This document shows, in pieces, positions 25,741 through 35,002 of a DNA stretch of 64,000 nt (the first letter of the stretch is position 1; the number at the start of each line of letters is the position of its first letter). The notes under the pieces were generated by a model that searched no databases, had not been told where the DNA came from, and saw only the letters and a list, made by a program, of their open reading frames with translations. Source of the stretch: Geminicoccus sp036263595 (lineage in GTDB: Bacteria; Pseudomonadota; Alphaproteobacteria; Geminicoccales; Geminicoccaceae); contig NZ_DATAGQ010000129.1 in assembly GCF_036263595.1 (NCBI RefSeq), positions 39,748-103,747 on the forward strand. Direction: 5' to 3'. The position numbers and the translations under genes are program-made.

Positions 25741-27131
25741 AGCCGCTCTGGACGGCTGAGGAGGCTGCTGAGGCCACCGGCGGGACCATCCAGGGTGGTC
25801 CCTGGAGCGTCGGCGGCATCGCCATCGACACGCGCGAGCTTGGCCGGGGCGACCTGTTCGTGGCTCTGGCCGGCGAGCACCGGGACGGCCATGCCTTCGT
25901 GCCGGATGCGCTGGCCGAGGGGGCGGGAGCGGTGCTGGTGGCACGGGCCGACGCCGTGCCCTACGGCCAGCCGGCCCTGATCGTCACCGACACGCTGCGG
26001 GGCCTGGAGGGGCTCGCCACCTACCGGCGCCTGTCCACGAAGGCCAGGATCGTCGGGATTACCGGCAGTGCCGGCAAGACGACGGCGAAGAGCGCCATCG
26101 CGACCCTCCTGCAGGGTTCCGGCCTGGTTCATGCCAGTGCGAAGAGCCACAACAACCATTGGGGCGTGCCGCTGAGCCTGGCCCGGATGCCGCACGACGC
26201 CGCCTTTGGCGTGTTCGAGCTCGGCATGAACCATGCGGGCGAGATCCGTGCCCTCGTCTCCCAGGTCCGCCCGCATGTGGCCCTGATCACCACGATCGCC
26301 CCCGCTCATCTCGGGCATTTTGCCAACGAGGAGGGGATCGCGCGGGCGAAGGCGGAGATCCTGGAGAAGGTCGAGCCGGGCGGCAGCGCGGTGCTGCCGG
26401 CGGACAGTCCCTGGCACGACCTCCTGGCGAGCCTCGCCCGGTCCACACCCGGCATCCGCACCTTGAGCTTCGGCCGCGCTGCCGGCGCGGATGTCCGGCT
26501 GGTCGGCGAGGAGGGCGATCATCTGGGCAGCGACGTCATCGCCGAGCTTGCCGGCAGGACCGTCGCCTATCGTCTCCACCTGCCGGGCCGGCATCAGGTC
26601 GACAACAGCCTGGGTTGGCTGGCGGTGATCCATGCGCTGGGCCTGGACGTCGATCAGGCAGCGCAAGCCATGGCGGCCATTCGGCCGGTCGACGGGCGGG
26701 GCGTCCGCCGCGAGCTGACGCTGGCCTCGGGTGGGCGGGTCATGCTGCTCGACGAGAGCTACAACGCCAACCCCGCTTCGATGCGCGCCGCCCTGGACGT
26801 GCTGGCCCGCCAGCCGGGCCGCCGGGTGGCCGTGCTCGGTGACATGCTGGAACTGGGCGCGGGCTCGGTCGCACTGCACGAGGCACTGGCGCCCGCGGTG
26901 GAAGAAGCCGGGGCAGAGGCCGCCTATCTCTGCGGGCCGGCCATGGCCCGCCTCGCCGACCGGCTGCCCTGCGCCGTCGCCGTCCATCATGCTCCGTCCA
27001 GCACGGAGCTCCTCCAGCTGCTGCGCGCCGACCTGAAGGACGGCGACGTGGTGCTCGTAAAAGGGTCGTTGGGAAGCCGCATGCGTGTCATCGTCGACGG
27101 GCTCGCCACAGCCGGCACGGGTGGTTCCTGA
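25737..27131 (+). CDS. murF: UDP-MurNAc-tripeptide: D-Ala-D-Ala ligase
   Basis: Adds D-Ala-D-Ala to complete the pentapeptide. 464 residues; ATP loop TGSAGKTTAKSAIA, SHNNHWGVPLSL and GMNHAGEI are typical Mur ligase segments. Start TTG at 25737 overlaps the murE TGA (TTGA); the first residues (KPLWTAEEAAEATGG) match the usual MurF N-terminus. The stop overlaps the mraY ATG by one base. Confidence 0.95.
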   Translation: MKPLWTAEEAAEATGGTIQGGPWSVGGIAIDTRELGRGDLFVALAGEHRDGHAFVPDALAEGAGAVLVARADAVPYGQPALIVTDTLRGLEGLATYRRLSTKARIVGITGSAGKTTAKSAIATLLQGSGLVHASAKSHNNHWGVPLSLARMPHDAAFGVFELGMNHAGEIRALVSQVRPHVALITTIAPAHLGHFANEEGIARAKAEILEKVEPGGSAVLPADSPWHDLLASLARSTPGIRTLSFGRAAGADVRLVGEEGDHLGSDVIAELAGRTVAYRLHLPGRHQVDNSLGWLAVIHALGLDVDQAAQAMAAIRPVDGRGVRRELTLASGGRVMLLDESYNANPASMRAALDVLARQPGRRVAVLGDMLELGAGSVALHEALAPAVEEAGAEAAYLCGPAMARLADRLPCAVAVHHAPSSTELLQLLRADLKDGDVVLVKGSLGSRMRVIVDGLATAGTGGS

Positions 27132-28219
27132 TGCTCTACCACCTGCTCGTGCCGCTCTCGGACGACGTGACCCTGTTCAACGTGTTCCGCTACATCACCT
27201 TCCGCGCGGGCGGTGCGGTGATGACGGCCCTGTTCCTGTCGTTCTGGCTGGGCCCCAAGGTCATCCGCTGGCTAAAGAGCAAGCAGCCGGGCGGCCAGCC
27301 GATCCGGCTGGACGGGCCAGAAAGCCACCTGCTGACCAAGAAGGGCACGCCCACCATGGGCGGCGTGCTGATCCTCCTGGCCCTGACGCTCTCGACCCTG
27401 CTCTGGGCGGATCTCTCCAACGGCTATACCTGGGTCGTCCTGTTCGTGACGCTGGGCTACGGCCTGATCGGCTTCGGCGACGATTATCTCAAGCTCACCA
27501 AGCGCAACAGCAAGGGCCTGTCCGGCCGCCTGAAGCTGGCGGCCCAGACTGCGATCGGCCTCCTCGCCGCCTTCTATCTGGTGCTCGCGGTCGACGGACC
27601 GCTCGCCACCTCCGTGGCCCTGCCGTTCTTCAAGGACGCGGCGATCCCGCTGGGCTTCATGTTCCCGGTCTTCGCGACGCTGGTCATGATGGGCAGCTCG
27701 AACGCGGTCAATCTCACCGATGGCCTGGATGGGCTGGCGATCGTGCCGGTGATGATCGCGGCAGGATGCTTTGGCATGATCGCCTATCTCGGCGGCAACG
27801 CGATCTTCGCCAACTATCTGGGCATCCCCCACGTGCCGGGGGCCGGCGAGATCTCGGTGTTCCTGGCGGCCCTGGTCGGCGCGTCGATGGGCTTTCTCTG
27901 GTTCAACGCGCCGCCTGCCATGGTGTTCATGGGCGACACCGGCTCGCTCTCCGCGGGCGGTGCGCTCGGCATCACCGCGGTCATCGTCAAGCACGAGCTC
28001 GTGCTCATGGTGATCGGCGGGCTGTTCGTGCTGGAGGCGGTCTCGGTGATCGTGCAGGTCGCCAGCTTCAAGATGACCGGCCGGCGGGTCTTCCGGATGG
28101 CGCCGCTCCACCACCATTTCGAGAAGCTCGGCTGGCAGGAGTCCACCATCGTGATCCGCTTCTGGATCATCGCCTCCATCCTGGCGCTGGTCGGCCTCTC
28201 CACCCTGAAGCTGCGGTGA
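27131..28219 (+). CDS. mraY: phospho-MurNAc-pentapeptide transferase
   Basis: Polytopic enzyme that makes lipid I from UDP-MurNAc-pentapeptide and undecaprenyl phosphate. 362 residues with about ten hydrophobic segments; signatures KGTPTMGG, FGDDYLKL, NAVNLTDGLDGLA and FMGDTGSLSAGG are intact, followed by RMAPLHHHFEKLGW. No anomalies. Confidence 0.96.
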   Translation: MLYHLLVPLSDDVTLFNVFRYITFRAGGAVMTALFLSFWLGPKVIRWLKSKQPGGQPIRLDGPESHLLTKKGTPTMGGVLILLALTLSTLLWADLSNGYTWVVLFVTLGYGLIGFGDDYLKLTKRNSKGLSGRLKLAAQTAIGLLAAFYLVLAVDGPLATSVALPFFKDAAIPLGFMFPVFATLVMMGSSNAVNLTDGLDGLAIVPVMIAAGCFGMIAYLGGNAIFANYLGIPHVPGAGEISVFLAALVGASMGFLWFNAPPAMVFMGDTGSLSAGGALGITAVIVKHELVLMVIGGLFVLEAVSVIVQVASFKMTGRRVFRMAPLHHHFEKLGWQESTIVIRFWIIASILALVGLSTLKLR

Positions 28220-28224
28220 CCGCC

Positions 28225-29589
28225 ATGAACTGGACCGATCGCATCGCCGGCCGCGACCTGGGCGTCCTGGGTCTCGGCCGCACCGGGCTCGCCGTCGTGC
28301 GGGCGCTGGCCGGCGGCCGGTCCCGGATCGTCGCGTTCGACGACAAGGAGCAGGCGATCGAACAGGCGCTGGCACTGGGTGCCGTGCGGCCGGATGCGTC
28401 GGCCCTGCCGGGGCTGGCGGCCCTCGTCGTGAGCCCTGGCATCCCGCTCACCCACCCGGCGCCGCATCCCGTGATCTCGGCCGCCCGCGCGTCCGGTGTC
28501 CCGCTGATCTCCGACCTGGACCTGCTGGCAGGCCGGCTGGGCGAGCGGCGGGTCGTGGGCATCACCGGCACCAACGGCAAGTCGACGACCACCGCCCTTG
28601 TTCACCACCTCCTGACGACGTCCGGGCGGCCTGCCGTCATCGGCGGCAATATCGGCATCCCGGTCCTGGACCTGGATCTCGGCCCTGCCGACACGACGCT
28701 CGTGCTGGAACTCTCCTCCTACCAGCTGGACCTGCTCCGCGACCTGCCCGTCGACATCGCCGTATGGACCAACCTGTCCCCCGACCATCTGGATCGGCAC
28801 GGCAACCTGGAGAACTACACGGCGGTCAAGGAGCGGATCTTCCGGCACGGCCGCAGCCATGCCTGCGCGGTGATCGGGGTGGACGATCCGGCCAGCCGGG
28901 CGGCGCTGGCGCGGCTGACCGCTCGGGACACCCACCGCATCATCCCGATCTCCGGCACGTCCATGCCCGGCGTCGGCGTCGGCGTGGTGGACGGCCGGCT
29001 GATCGACGCCAGCGACAAGACCTCGCGCTTCGTCACGAGCATGGACAACGCGCCAGCCTTGCGCGGCGCCCATAACCATCAGAACGCGGCCGCAGCCTAT
29101 GCGGCCGTCCGGGCTCTGGGTCTTGCGCCGAAGGCGATCGCGTCGGCCATGGCCAGCTTCCCCGGCCTGCCGCACCGCATGGAACGCGTGGCCGAGCATG
29201 ACGGGGTTGCCTGGGTCAACGACAGCAAGGCCACCAACCCGGACGCCGCCGCGAAGAGCCTGGCCGCCTTCGACAGGATCGTCTGGATCGCCGGCGGCAA
29301 GCCCAAGCCTGGCGGGTTCAAGAGCCTTGTTCCCGTCATGCGCCATGTCTCCCTAGCCCTGCTGATCGGTGAGGCGGCCGAGGAGATCGCGGCCGACCTG
29401 GGTGACGTGGTGACGCATCGCAAGGTCGGCACGCTGGAGGCGGCCGTGGCCGAGGCCCGCAAGGCTGCTGTACCCGGGGATACCGTGCTGCTGGCGCCGG
29501 CCTGCGCCAGCTTCGACCAGTTCAAGGATTACGAGGCCAGGGGCGACCGGTTTCGCGCCCTCGCATCGACTGGAGGCCAGGCGGCATGA
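28225..29589 (+). CDS. murD: UDP-MurNAc-L-Ala: D-Glu ligase
   Basis: Adds D-Glu to UDP-MurNAc-L-Ala. 454 residues; N-terminal Rossmann LGVLGLGRTGLAVVRAL, ATP loop GITGTNGKSTTTALV, LPHRMERV and NDSKATNPDAA. The open frame runs in from inside mraY; ATG at 28225 fits the family N-terminus, and the GTG at 28216 that overlaps the mraY stop (GTGA) is an alternative. Stop overlaps the ftsW ATG. Confidence 0.95.
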   Translation: MNWTDRIAGRDLGVLGLGRTGLAVVRALAGGRSRIVAFDDKEQAIEQALALGAVRPDASALPGLAALVVSPGIPLTHPAPHPVISAARASGVPLISDLDLLAGRLGERRVVGITGTNGKSTTTALVHHLLTTSGRPAVIGGNIGIPVLDLDLGPADTTLVLELSSYQLDLLRDLPVDIAVWTNLSPDHLDRHGNLENYTAVKERIFRHGRSHACAVIGVDDPASRAALARLTARDTHRIIPISGTSMPGVGVGVVDGRLIDASDKTSRFVTSMDNAPALRGAHNHQNAAAAYAAVRALGLAPKAIASAMASFPGLPHRMERVAEHDGVAWVNDSKATNPDAAAKSLAAFDRIVWIAGGKPKPGGFKSLVPVMRHVSLALLIGEAAEEIAADLGDVVTHRKVGTLEAAVAEARKAAVPGDTVLLAPACASFDQFKDYEARGDRFRALASTGGQAA

Positions 29590-30695
29590 TCGTCGTTGCG
29601 CGCAGCAACCGCAGCGTCCTCGGCTATTGGTGGTGGACGGTCGACCGGGTCCTGATGGTGGGCCTGGCGATCCTGGCCCTGGTCGGCCTGATCCTGGTGT
29701 TCGCGGCGAGCGGGCCGATCGGGATCCGCCAGTACAGCTCGGCCACCTACTTCATCGAGCGTCAGGCGATCTTCCTGGTGATGTCGCTCACCCTGATGCT
29801 GTTCACCTCGATGCTGTCGCCGCGCGGGGTGCTCCGGCTCTCGTTCCTGCTGCTGGTCGTCTTCCTGGTGCTGACCGCGCTCACGCCCTACGGCCCGGAA
29901 GTGAAGGGTGCGCATCGCTGGCTGGACTTCGGCAGCTTCCGCCTGCAGCCCTCCGAGTTCGTCAAGCCGACGCTTGCCATCGCCATCGCCTGGACTCTGG
30001 CGCGCTCGCCGGGCCTGCAGGGGCTGCTGCCGGCCCTGCTGCCGGTCGGCCTGGCCCTGGCGATGCTCGCCCGCCAGCCGGACATCGGCATGGCCTTCGT
30101 CGTGGCGGCCGTGTTCGGCATCCAACTCTTCCTGGCCGGGCTCGGCTGGTTCTGGATCGTGGCGGCGGCCGGGGCCGGCATCGGCGGCCTTTGGGGCGCC
30201 TACCAGTTCTTCCCGCACTTTACCCAGCGGGTGGACGGCTTCCTCGATCCCTCCAAGGAGGTCTACCAGGTCGACAAGGCCATGAACGCGGTGGCGTCGG
30301 GCGGCTTCTTCGGCCGCGGGCCGGGCGAGGGCGAGGTGAAGTTCAAGCTGCCCGATGCCCATTCCGACTTCATCTTCGCGGCCACCGCTGAGGAATTCGG
30401 CATCATTACCTGCCTGCTCCTGGTGGCCCTGTTCTTCTTCCTGCTCTACCGGGCGCTCACCCGCGTCTCGAGCCTGTCCGACCGCTTCTGCCTCCTGGCA
30501 GCCGGTGGGCTTGCCGCCCAGTTCGGCCTGCAGGCCTTCATCAACATAGCCGTCAACCTGAACCTGATGCCCACCAAGGGCATGACGCTGCCCTTCGTCT
30601 CCTATGGCGGCTCGTCCCTGCTCGCCTTCGGCCTGAGCATGGGCCTGCTCCTGGCGCTCACCCGGCGCGGAGCGCGCCTGGACGTCCATCGATGA
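29586..30695 (+). CDS. ftsW: lipid II polymerase / cell division protein FtsW
   Basis: SEDS-family peptidoglycan glycosyltransferase of 369 residues with about ten membrane segments. GAHRWLDFGSFRLQPSEF and the C-terminal PFVSYGGSSLLAFGLSMG are SEDS landmarks. Partner of FtsI in septal synthesis. 4-base overlaps on both sides. Confidence 0.95.
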   Translation: MIVVARSNRSVLGYWWWTVDRVLMVGLAILALVGLILVFAASGPIGIRQYSSATYFIERQAIFLVMSLTLMLFTSMLSPRGVLRLSFLLLVVFLVLTALTPYGPEVKGAHRWLDFGSFRLQPSEFVKPTLAIAIAWTLARSPGLQGLLPALLPVGLALAMLARQPDIGMAFVVAAVFGIQLFLAGLGWFWIVAAAGAGIGGLWGAYQFFPHFTQRVDGFLDPSKEVYQVDKAMNAVASGGFFGRGPGEGEVKFKLPDAHSDFIFAATAEEFGIITCLLLVALFFFLLYRALTRVSSLSDRFCLLAAGGLAAQFGLQAFINIAVNLNLMPTKGMTLPFVSYGGSSLLAFGLSMGLLLALTRRGARLDVHR

Positions 30696-31759
30696 GCGGA
30701 CGGGTGGTCATCGCTTCGGGCGGCACCGGCGGGCACATGTTCCCCGCCCTGGCCCTGGCGGACGAGATCATCCGCCGCGGCCATCGCGTCGCCCTGGTGG
30801 TGGATGAACGCGGCCGCCGCTGGGTCAAGGGCGACTACGAGGTCCATGTCGTGGCAGCGGCCCGTCCCGGGCTGGGCGTGGTCGGCCGCGGCCTGGGTGT
30901 CGTGCAGGGCTTCGTGCAGTGCCTGGGTCTGTTCCGGCGCTGGCAGCCCCAGGTCGCGGCCTGCTTTGGCGGCTATGCCTCCTTCCCGCCGGCCATGGCG
31001 GCGCGTGCGCTGGGCCGCCCGGTCGTAGTGCACGAGCAGAACGCGGTGCTGGGCAAGGCGAACCGGGTGCTTGCCGCCTTCGCCCGCAAGCTGGCGCTGA
31101 GCTTTGCCCGTACCGACCACGCGCCGCCCCTTTCCGCCGACACGCTCGTCACCGGCAATCCGCTCCGCACCGGCTTCGAAGCCCAGCCGGACCCGCCGCC
31201 TGCCGATGGCCCCATCCGCCTGTTCGTCATGGGCGGCTCGCAGGGTGCGCGGATCTTCTCGGCCGTGCTGCCTGAGGCCTTGGCCCTGCTGGCGCCGGAG
31301 CTGCGCGGTCGCCTCCATGTGGTCCAGCAGGCGAGGCCGGAAGACGTCGAGCAGCTTCGGGCGCGCTACGAAGCGATGGGCGTTCCCGCCGAGATCGCGT
31401 CCTTCTTCGACGACGTGGCCCGAAGGCTTGCCGACTGCCACTTGGTCGTCGCGCGCAGCGGGGCCTCCACCGTCGCCGAGGTGAGCGCCTGCGGACGGCC
31501 GGCCCTCTATGTCCCCTATGCCCATGCGGCCGACGACCACCAGTATGCCAACGCCATGCGGGTGGCCGATGCCGGCGCGGGCCACGTGCTGCGCGAGGCG
31601 GACGCGACACCAGCGCGTCTGGCCGCCGCCATCGGTGATCTTCTAGGCCATCCGGCAGGGCTCGCCGCCATGGCACAGGCCGCGCGCGGTTTTGCCCGGC
31701 CGGATGCCACCGTGGCGCTTGCCGACCTCGTCCTTTCGTTTGCGGAGAAGAACCCTTGA
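30692..31759 (+). CDS. murG: UDP-GlcNAc: MurNAc-pentapeptide-lipid GlcNAc transferase
   Basis: Converts lipid I to lipid II at the inner face of the membrane. 355 residues, GT28 fold; ASGGTGGHMFPALALA near the N-terminus, HEQNAVLGKANRVL, and GGSQGARIFS at the start of the C-terminal domain. Stop overlaps the murC TTG. Confidence 0.95.
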   Translation: MSGRVVIASGGTGGHMFPALALADEIIRRGHRVALVVDERGRRWVKGDYEVHVVAAARPGLGVVGRGLGVVQGFVQCLGLFRRWQPQVAACFGGYASFPPAMAARALGRPVVVHEQNAVLGKANRVLAAFARKLALSFARTDHAPPLSADTLVTGNPLRTGFEAQPDPPPADGPIRLFVMGGSQGARIFSAVLPEALALLAPELRGRLHVVQQARPEDVEQLRARYEAMGVPAEIASFFDDVARRLADCHLVVARSGASTVAEVSACGRPALYVPYAHAADDHQYANAMRVADAGAGHVLREADATPARLAAAIGDLLGHPAGLAAMAQAARGFARPDATVALADLVLSFAEKNP

Positions 31760-33174
31760 ACGTCCTGCCGCTGGATGTCGGCACCATCCACTTCATCGGG
31801 ATCGGCGGCATCGGCATGTCCGGCATCGCCGAGGTGCTGCACCATCTGGGCTACCGCGTGCAGGGTTCCGACCAGGCCGCCAGCGCCAATGTCCGGCGGC
31901 TGCAGGACAAGGGCATCGAGGTGTTCATCGGCCATCGCGCCGAGAACCTGGGCGATGCGCAGGTGGTCGTGTTCAGCTCGGCGGTGAAGGGCGACAACCC
32001 GGAGATGGTCGACGCCCGCGCCCGCCGCCTGCCGGTGGTGCGCCGTGCCGAGATGCTGGGGGAGCTGATGCGCCTGAAGTCGTCGATCGCGATCGCGGGT
32101 ACCCACGGCAAGACCACCACCACCTCGCTGGTGGCAGCCCTGCTCGATGAAGCCGGCTACGATCCGACCGTCGTCAATGGCGGCATCATCAACGCCTACG
32201 GCACCAATGCTCGGGTCGGCTCGGGCGACTGGATGGTGGTCGAGAGCGACGAGAGCGACGGCAGCTTCCTGCGCCTGCCCGCGACCGTCGGTGTCGTCAC
32301 CAACATCGATCCCGAGCACATGGAGCATTACGGCACCTTCGATGCGGTGCGCGACGCCTATTACCGCTTCGTCGAGCGGCTGCCGTTCTACGGCTTCGCC
32401 GTGCTCTGCCTCGATCATCCCGAGGTGCAGGCCCTGGTCGCGAGGATCACCGACCGCAAGGTCCTGACCTACGGCTTCAGCCCCCAGGCCGACGTGCGGG
32501 CCACCACGCTGCAGATCGACCCGGACAGCTCCACCTTCGACGTGGCGCTGAACCCGCGTGGCGGCGGGGAGCCGATCCTGCTGCAGGGCATCCGCCTGGC
32601 CATGCCCGGTCGCCACAACGTGCAGAACGCGCTGGCGGTGATCGCGATCGCCGAGCAGCTGGGTATCGACCATGCCGCAACGCGCAAGGCGCTGGCCTCG
32701 TTCGGCGGGGTGAAGCGGCGGTTCACGATTACCGGGAAGGTCGGCGGCGTTACCGTCGTCGACGATTACGGCCACCACCCGGTCGAGATCCGCGCGGTGC
32801 TGGCAACGGCCCGGCAGGCGACGAAGGGCAGGGTGGTGGCGGTGGTCCAGCCGCACCGCTTCTCCCGCCTAGCCGATCTGTTCGACGAGTTCTGCGGCTG
32901 CTTCCACGATGCCGATACCGTGCTGATCGCACCGGTCTATGCCGCCGGCGAGGCGCCGATCCAGGGGGCCGACCGCGACCGCCTGGTCGAGGGCGTCCGT
33001 GCGCGCGGCCATCGCGACTGCCGGCCGATCGAGGGCCAGGAAGGGCTGGCCGCCATCGTCCGGGACTCCACGGCACCGGGCGACCTGGTGGTCTGCCTGG
33101 GTGCCGGGACGATCAGCGCCTGGGCGAATGCGCTGCCGGGCGAGATCGAGGCCCTGCGCGGAACCGATCGATGA
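31756..33174 (+). CDS. murC: UDP-MurNAc: L-Ala ligase
   Basis: First amino-acid addition in the peptidoglycan precursor pathway. 472 residues; FIGIGGIGMSGIAEVL, AGTHGKTTTTSLVAAL and VVDDYGHHPVEI are diagnostic. TTG start at 31756 in a TTGA overlap with murG, as at murF. Confidence 0.95.
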   Translation: MNVLPLDVGTIHFIGIGGIGMSGIAEVLHHLGYRVQGSDQAASANVRRLQDKGIEVFIGHRAENLGDAQVVVFSSAVKGDNPEMVDARARRLPVVRRAEMLGELMRLKSSIAIAGTHGKTTTTSLVAALLDEAGYDPTVVNGGIINAYGTNARVGSGDWMVVESDESDGSFLRLPATVGVVTNIDPEHMEHYGTFDAVRDAYYRFVERLPFYGFAVLCLDHPEVQALVARITDRKVLTYGFSPQADVRATTLQIDPDSSTFDVALNPRGGGEPILLQGIRLAMPGRHNVQNALAVIAIAEQLGIDHAATRKALASFGGVKRRFTITGKVGGVTVVDDYGHHPVEIRAVLATARQATKGRVVAVVQPHRFSRLADLFDEFCGCFHDADTVLIAPVYAAGEAPIQGADRDRLVEGVRARGHRDCRPIEGQEGLAAIVRDSTAPGDLVVCLGAGTISAWANALPGEIEALRGTDR

Positions 33175-34076
33175 GCGACTGGCGCGACGATCTGCCGGCC
33201 GTTCGCGGGGACCTGCGCCGGGACGTTGCGCTGAACGGCCTGACCTGGCTGAAGGTCGGCGGTCCGGCGGACCTCCTGTTCAACCCGGCCGACGCCCAGG
33301 ATCTCTCCGACTTCCTGCAGGCCCTGCCGCCCGACCTGCCGGTGCTGCCCATGGGCGTAGGCTCGAACCTGCTGGTCCGCGACGGCGGGCTGCGCGGGGT
33401 GGTCGTGCGCCTGGTGGGACCGCTCGCCAAGATCACGGTCGAGGATGACCTGCTGATCGCTGGTGCGGGCGCGCTGGACCAGAACGTCGCGCGGGCCGCC
33501 CAGCGAGCCGGGCTTGCCGGGATCGAGTTCATGATTGGCATCCCCGGCACGATCGGCGGGGCCATGAAGATGAACGCGGGCGCCTTCGGCGGCGAGACCC
33601 GCGACCGCCTGGTCTGGGCCGAGATCGTGACGCGGGACGGCGTGATCCGCCGCCTGGACAAGGCAGCGTTGGAGTTCGGCTACCGGCGTTCCGCCCTGTC
33701 CGAGGGTGCCATCGTGCTCCGTGCCGCATTCGCGCTGGAGCCGGGCGACCCTGCCATCATCCTCCGCCGCATGGACGAGATCCGCGCCGAGCGCGAATCC
33801 GCCCAGCCGATCCGGGTCGCGACCGGCGGCAGCACGTTCAAGAACCCGGACGGGCGCCGTGCCTGGCAACTGGTGGATGAGGCCGGCTGCCGGGGGCTCG
33901 TCCACGGCCATGCCATGGTGTCGGACAAGCACTGCAACTTCCTGATCAACCGGGGCGGTGCCACGGCACGCGAGATCGAGGAACTGGGCGAGATGGTGCG
34001 AGCCAGGGTGCAGGCCCGAAGCGGTGTCAGCCTGGCCTGGGAGATCGTGCGCATCGGCGAGGAGGCAGGCGCATGA
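33171..34076 (+). CDS. murB: UDP-N-acetylenolpyruvoylglucosamine reductase
   Basis: FAD enzyme that reduces UDP-GlcNAc-enolpyruvate to UDP-MurNAc. 301 residues; FAD-binding LPMGVGSNLLVRDGG, GIPGTIGGAMKMNAGAFG, the Ser acid in TGGSTFKNPDG, and the C-terminal Glu region. ATG at 33171 overlaps the murC stop; the stop overlaps the ddl ATG. Confidence 0.95.
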   Translation: MSDWRDDLPAVRGDLRRDVALNGLTWLKVGGPADLLFNPADAQDLSDFLQALPPDLPVLPMGVGSNLLVRDGGLRGVVVRLVGPLAKITVEDDLLIAGAGALDQNVARAAQRAGLAGIEFMIGIPGTIGGAMKMNAGAFGGETRDRLVWAEIVTRDGVIRRLDKAALEFGYRRSALSEGAIVLRAAFALEPGDPAIILRRMDEIRAERESAQPIRVATGGSTFKNPDGRRAWQLVDEAGCRGLVHGHAMVSDKHCNFLINRGGATAREIEELGEMVRARVQARSGVSLAWEIVRIGEEAGA

Positions 34077-35002
34077 GCCGCTGGAAGGGGGCGAAGGTCG
34101 CCGTCCTGCTGGGCGGCCGTTCCGCGGAGCGCGAGGTCAGCCTCGTGTCGGGCCATGAGTGCGCCAAGGCGCTGGCCGGGGCCGGCTTCGATGTGGTGCG
34201 GATCGATGCGGCCGAGCGCCTGGCAGAGCAGCTGCTCGCGGTGCGGCCCGATGTCTGCTTCAACGCCCTGCACGGCCGGCTGGGCGAGGACGGCCGGGTG
34301 CAGGGGCTCTTGGACCTGCTGAACATCCCCTACACCCACTCCGGCGTGCTGGCGTCGGCCCTGGCCATGGACAAGCCCAAGGCCAAGCTGATGTTTATGG
34401 CGGCCGGCCTGCGCTGCCCGATCGGGGTGGAGACCAGCTATCACCGGCTGCTGGCGGAAGGCTCGCCGATCGAAGGTGGCGTCGTCGTGAAGCCATCCTG
34501 CGAAGGCAGCTCGGTCGGCGTGCTCATCGCGCCGGACGGCAACCTCGCCTCGCTGAGGGAGCGCAACGACGTGGACCCGGGCCAGCGCCTGCTGGTGGAA
34601 CCCTATATCCGGGGCCGGGAGCTGACCTGCGGCGTGCTGGGCGATGCCCCGTTGGCAGTGACCGAAATCGTGCCGCTCGACGGCTTCTACGACTATCGCG
34701 CAAAGTACACCGATGGATTTGCAAAACATGTTGTTCCGGCTGATCTTCCGGAACATGTGTATGCGGCGGTGATGGACTGGTCGATGCGCGCTCACATAAC
34801 CCTGGGTTGCAGGGGTGCCACACGTTGTGACTTCCGCTGGAATCCGGATCTGCCTGGTGCAGACGGACTTTTCCTGCTGGAGATCAACACCCAGCCGGGC
34901 ATGACACCTTTGTCGCTGCTGCCCGAGCAGGCCGCTCATCGCGGCATCGATTTTGCAGATCTGGTCCAGCGCCTCCTGGAGACCGCCCGATGCGACGGCT
35001 GA
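34073..35002 (+). CDS. ddl: D-alanine: D-alanine ligase
   Basis: ATP-grasp enzyme making D-Ala-D-Ala for MurF. 309 residues; LLGGRSAEREVSLVSG, ALHGRLGEDGRVQG, VKPSCEGSSVGV and the C-terminal LEINTQPGMTPLSLLP. The last third (from about 34680) has visibly lower GC than the neighbouring mur genes. It overlaps ftsQ by 13 bases. Confidence 0.95.
   Translation: MSRWKGAKVAVLLGGRSAEREVSLVSGHECAKALAGAGFDVVRIDAAERLAEQLLAVRPDVCFNALHGRLGEDGRVQGLLDLLNIPYTHSGVLASALAMDKPKAKLMFMAAGLRCPIGVETSYHRLLAEGSPIEGGVVVKPSCEGSSVGVLIAPDGNLASLRERNDVDPGQRLLVEPYIRGRELTCGVLGDAPLAVTEIVPLDGFYDYRAKYTDGFAKHVVPADLPEHVYAAVMDWSMRAHITLGCRGATRCDFRWNPDLPGADGLFLLEINTQPGMTPLSLLPEQAAHRGIDFADLVQRLLETARCDG

Noticed and set aside
27085..28224. 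N-terminal extension of the murD frame through mraY
   Set aside because: The extension is an out-of-frame reading of mraY with no MurD similarity; MurD starts at 28225 or 28216.
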